DNA of 64,000 bases from Coenobita brevimanus. Its lineage: Eukaryota > Arthropoda > Malacostraca > Decapoda > Coenobitidae. Where the stretch lies: positions 19,874,232-19,938,231 of the forward strand of contig CM064657.1 of the NCBI GenBank assembly GCA_032717465.1, read 5' to 3'. Both the position numbers and the translations under genes were made by a program. A model generated the notes under the pieces. The model was not told the origin of the DNA. It did not search any database and saw nothing but the letters and a program-made list of their open reading frames with translations. This document shows positions 61,299 to 64,000 of this stretch, one piece after another; within the stretch, counting starts at the first letter, position 1; every line of letters starts with the position of its first letter.

Positions 61299-61525
61299 TA
61301 ATTTTTGCGAAAAGCAAACAACAAAACGAACTTCATCAAAGCAAACGATGGAACTACACAGGAATGTGGGGAATATGAATATATACGTGCCTAACATTAT
61401 TTTCATGAAAGATTACTGAATTCAAAAATGTTCTGATTGCTCGAACACAAGCTACACCTTACTGTGGTCACCTGTTACCGTATTAAGCTTTCATATACTT
61501 TCATGTATGTTTATTTTTCTGCTTC
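61299..61525. other. Unique spacer between two piggyBac copies
   Basis: About 227 bases between TTAA sites. Nothing recognisable; it may be the original host sequence. Confidence 0.6.
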
Positions 61526-61529
61526 TTAA

Positions 61530-63504
61530 CCCCTACACCACGGGCTTGTTTACCAATAACTTGCGTGTGCCGCGGGGTTATTTGGGCTCCGACAGACTCT
61601 CAAAAAATATTTGCCAAAAATCAGTTATTAGTCCTAGAATAATAAAATTATATATGCTTATGGCACATACCTTCAGCTTTCTCCTGGAATGATTGTTGAG
61701 CCTTCGTCGGTTACCGTAGGACTTGTGGAGACCTCTGAAGTAGGGTAACGAAGTCTCCACTTTACACTTCCCGACAACCCGTAATATGATTACCACAGCC
61801 AGATACAAACACTATAAACACTATTCTACAATTTTCAAGTAGTTTGGGATCCATACTAAAAAAAAAAAAACACTGTGAAAGCAATGGAAATTACGAGCGC
61901 GTCTGATCGTCGCACTGGCACTAGTTCGCTCTTGGTAGTCTGTCATTTATTATTCATAAAACCCCTCACACTTTATATTTCTATTACTATATAACACTTA
62001 TATATATCTATAGTCTTTATCCATAAGTTTCCTTCAGTAGTATTAGTTTATTGTCACTGTAGGGATTCAATTTCTTTCAGTAAAATACGTAGCATTCACT
62101 TTCTCGTCCTGTATACTGGCATTGAGAGTGAATGTCACTTTCATCTTCACTCTCATAACTCATAGCATTCAGACATGCTAGAGTGAAACTTTCACTTTCA
62201 TTACTCCTAGGGTATATACTCGTTTTCTTATAATACTACTCATTTACATTTCTATTTACGTTCTCTATTTTATTTACATTATTTACATTTCTATTTTATT
62301 TACACTGTTGTGCACTGTCACTTGAAATAACTTATAAAACTATTTTCCATTGTTCACGTATATTTACATTCATTACTTTCACTTGCTGTTTACACATTAT
62401 TTACACATTGTTTACAATTCCACTTGCACTGTTTTACTCAATAGAAAGATCGTAGTCACTCTTTTATCAATTGTCAGCCCTTTACCTCTTTCCACACGAG
62501 GTTTAGTAGGGGGTAAAGGTCACAGGGCCATTTGCATGGGGGTGAAAAAAGGCCCTGAAGTCAGCAAGAAGAAACATACGTACTCTCGCTTCGGAAGTTG
62601 AGAGAGAACTGAGTGATAACGGAGGACCACCAGCGTAGAGGCCTGCTAGGGGTTATTCAGAGTTACCAATATTACTTCTTGAAACAGCTAAGTCTAGCAC
62701 TGATATGATTGGCAGGAAATCTAGACAATACATTATAAATTTGGTAGTTCTAGGTGAATGTAAATATCACTTAGGTTGCTCCCTTCCCTCCTTACATGTA
62801 TATTTATTACGAAAACAGATTAGAGGCCTACTTAGGAGATATATATATTCAGAGCTACCAATGTTATATCTTGAAACAGCTTTGTCTAGCACTGATATGA
62901 TTGGCAGGAAATCTAGACAATACATTATAAATTAGGTAGTTCCAGGTGAATGTAAATATCACTTAGGGTTCTCCCTTCCCTCCTTACATGTATATTTATT
63001 ACGAAAATAGATTATAGGGCATATTTCAAGGGGAAAAAAACAGCGAAAATTAGCGAACGAGTGCACGTGAGGTGTTGTCAGGTGATAATTAGCCAATTCC
63101 AGGTGTATGGCACTCTCACTTACCTTATTTCTTTCTTGTATATATTATTTGGTATAAGAATAGGACATAGGGCTTATTTCAATGGATGAAATCAGTGAAA
63201 AATTCCAGGGAAGATTTACTTAGCGTAGCACGGCCGGGCAGGCGAGAGGATAGGGTAATGGAGGGGGGGTAGGGAGGGGAGTCAAGAACGGGGAGAAATG
63301 GCTAAATTGTCAACAATGGATGGGAGTACAGATGAGATTAGGAGTGCTGACTAGTGTTGGACATTGGCAGTACCGATAGATGATACAAGCCCCCACTTGG
63401 AAGCCCGGGTGAATTCAAAATAACACAGAATCACAAAAGCGACGCCCCGCGGTATGATCCCTTGCTCCCAAGCGTCACGAAAGTGACGCCCCGCGGTTAA
63501 GGGG
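61530..63504 (-). mobile_element. piggyBac-type transposon, internally deleted copy, opposite orientation
   Basis: 1975 bases flanked by TTAA (61526-61529 and 63505-63508). Read on the minus strand it starts at 63504 with CCCCTTAACCGCGGGGCG, like the left end of the long copy. It includes the 5' region and a trace of the transposase start (about 62545-62450). It then joins to the 3' region matching 60455-61294 and ends at 61530. About 2.1 kb of transposase is missing. It keeps both termini, so it could be moved by a transposase made elsewhere. Confidence 0.92.
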
Positions 63505-63508
63505 TTAA

Positions 63509-63782
63509 TGATTTTCTTCGTCTGTTTCAATGTAATCACTGGTTGTCCATATAACCACGCTGCCTTGACAAAATAAACCCGTATTAACACAGTAATGATA
63601 ATATGTTTGTTAATCATGCTCATTCATCTTATGTTAAAATCCGTTGAACTCTGTAAAAGTTCGAAATTTTCTATCTCCTACTGATATATATTTTTTTAAT
63701 GTTTTCTTTAAAATGTTCTCTGATATTTAAGTAATACGTCAACAGAGAGTACCTGTATTTACTTCGAAGTAAATAATAGTTA
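63509..63782. other. No recognisable feature
   Basis: Short AT-rich segment. Confidence 0.4.
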
Positions 63783-63880
63783 TACTAGTAGTAGTAGTAG
63801 TAGAAGTAATAGTAGTAGTAGTAGTAGAAGTAATAGTAGTAGTAGTAGTAGAAGTAATATTAGTAGTAGTAGTAGTAGTA
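63783..63880. repeat. AGT/AGA trinucleotide array
   Basis: Three to four higher-order units of (GTA)n plus GAAGTAATA. Confidence 0.92.
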
Positions 63881-64000
63881 AACGATGAAGAAAAATAGCT
63901 CCACTACCTTCTATCACACTGTTACAAGATTTGGTTGAGTAGCCTCCCCACCTCTATTCTGAGATTTAGTACTAGTATGATTTCTCATCGTTCTATGATG

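Overview
This window is a gene-poor, repeat-dominated stretch of an animal genome. The signs are dense and very long microsatellites (TA, CA, CT/GA, trinucleotide), arthropod-style TTAGG-like minisatellites, tRNA-derived SINEs, and RTE-, Jockey- and CR1-like LINEs of kinds common in crustaceans. A decapod crustacean (crab or shrimp) is the best guess; this is inference. I found no intact host protein-coding gene. The only host-like coding trace is a broken cold-shock (Y-box) domain near 30.7 kb.

Layout. 1-2.9 kb: a decayed RTE-like LINE with a second LINE 3' end nested in it, ending in a compound microsatellite. 3.5-7.1 kb: modular SINE copies, some sharing their 3' tail with a local LINE. 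7.5-8.2 kb: a probable solo LTR. 8.6-9.6 kb: a Jockey 3' end followed by a TTAGG-like minisatellite. 11.3-20.5 kb: a short terminal-inverted-repeat (TIR) element and many simple or mini-satellites. 20.6-21.4 kb: an internally deleted mariner/Tc1-type element. 21.6-27.3 kb: a TTAA-flanked region bounded by piggyBac-like termini, enclosing an almost symmetrical palindrome with ~1.5 kb arms. 27.7-28.3 kb: a pogo/Tigger-like MITE. 31.2-36.6 kb: a young LTR retrotransposon on the minus strand with one long ORF in the order Gag-protease-integrase-RT. That is Ty1/copia-like order with Ty3/Gypsy-type domains, and the RT is cut short. 37.4-40.2 kb: a longer Jockey copy. 40.5-44.6 kb: a CA-based minisatellite interrupted by a CR1-like LINE. 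44.6-56.2 kb: foldback, mariner, SINE and RTE copies among satellites. 57.0-63.5 kb: two piggyBac copies tail to tail, one carrying an almost intact transposase with a single in-frame stop, the other an internally deleted derivative.

The elements form recognisable partnerships. Two SINE families carry the same 3' tails as local LINEs, which suggests they borrow the LINE machinery. The short piggyBac copy carries both ends of the long one and lacks most of the transposase. The LTR element keeps Gag, protease and integrase but has lost the RT active site and RNase H. Several TA/CA microsatellites start exactly at the 3' ends of LINEs or SINEs. All ORFs inside simple repeats were ignored.
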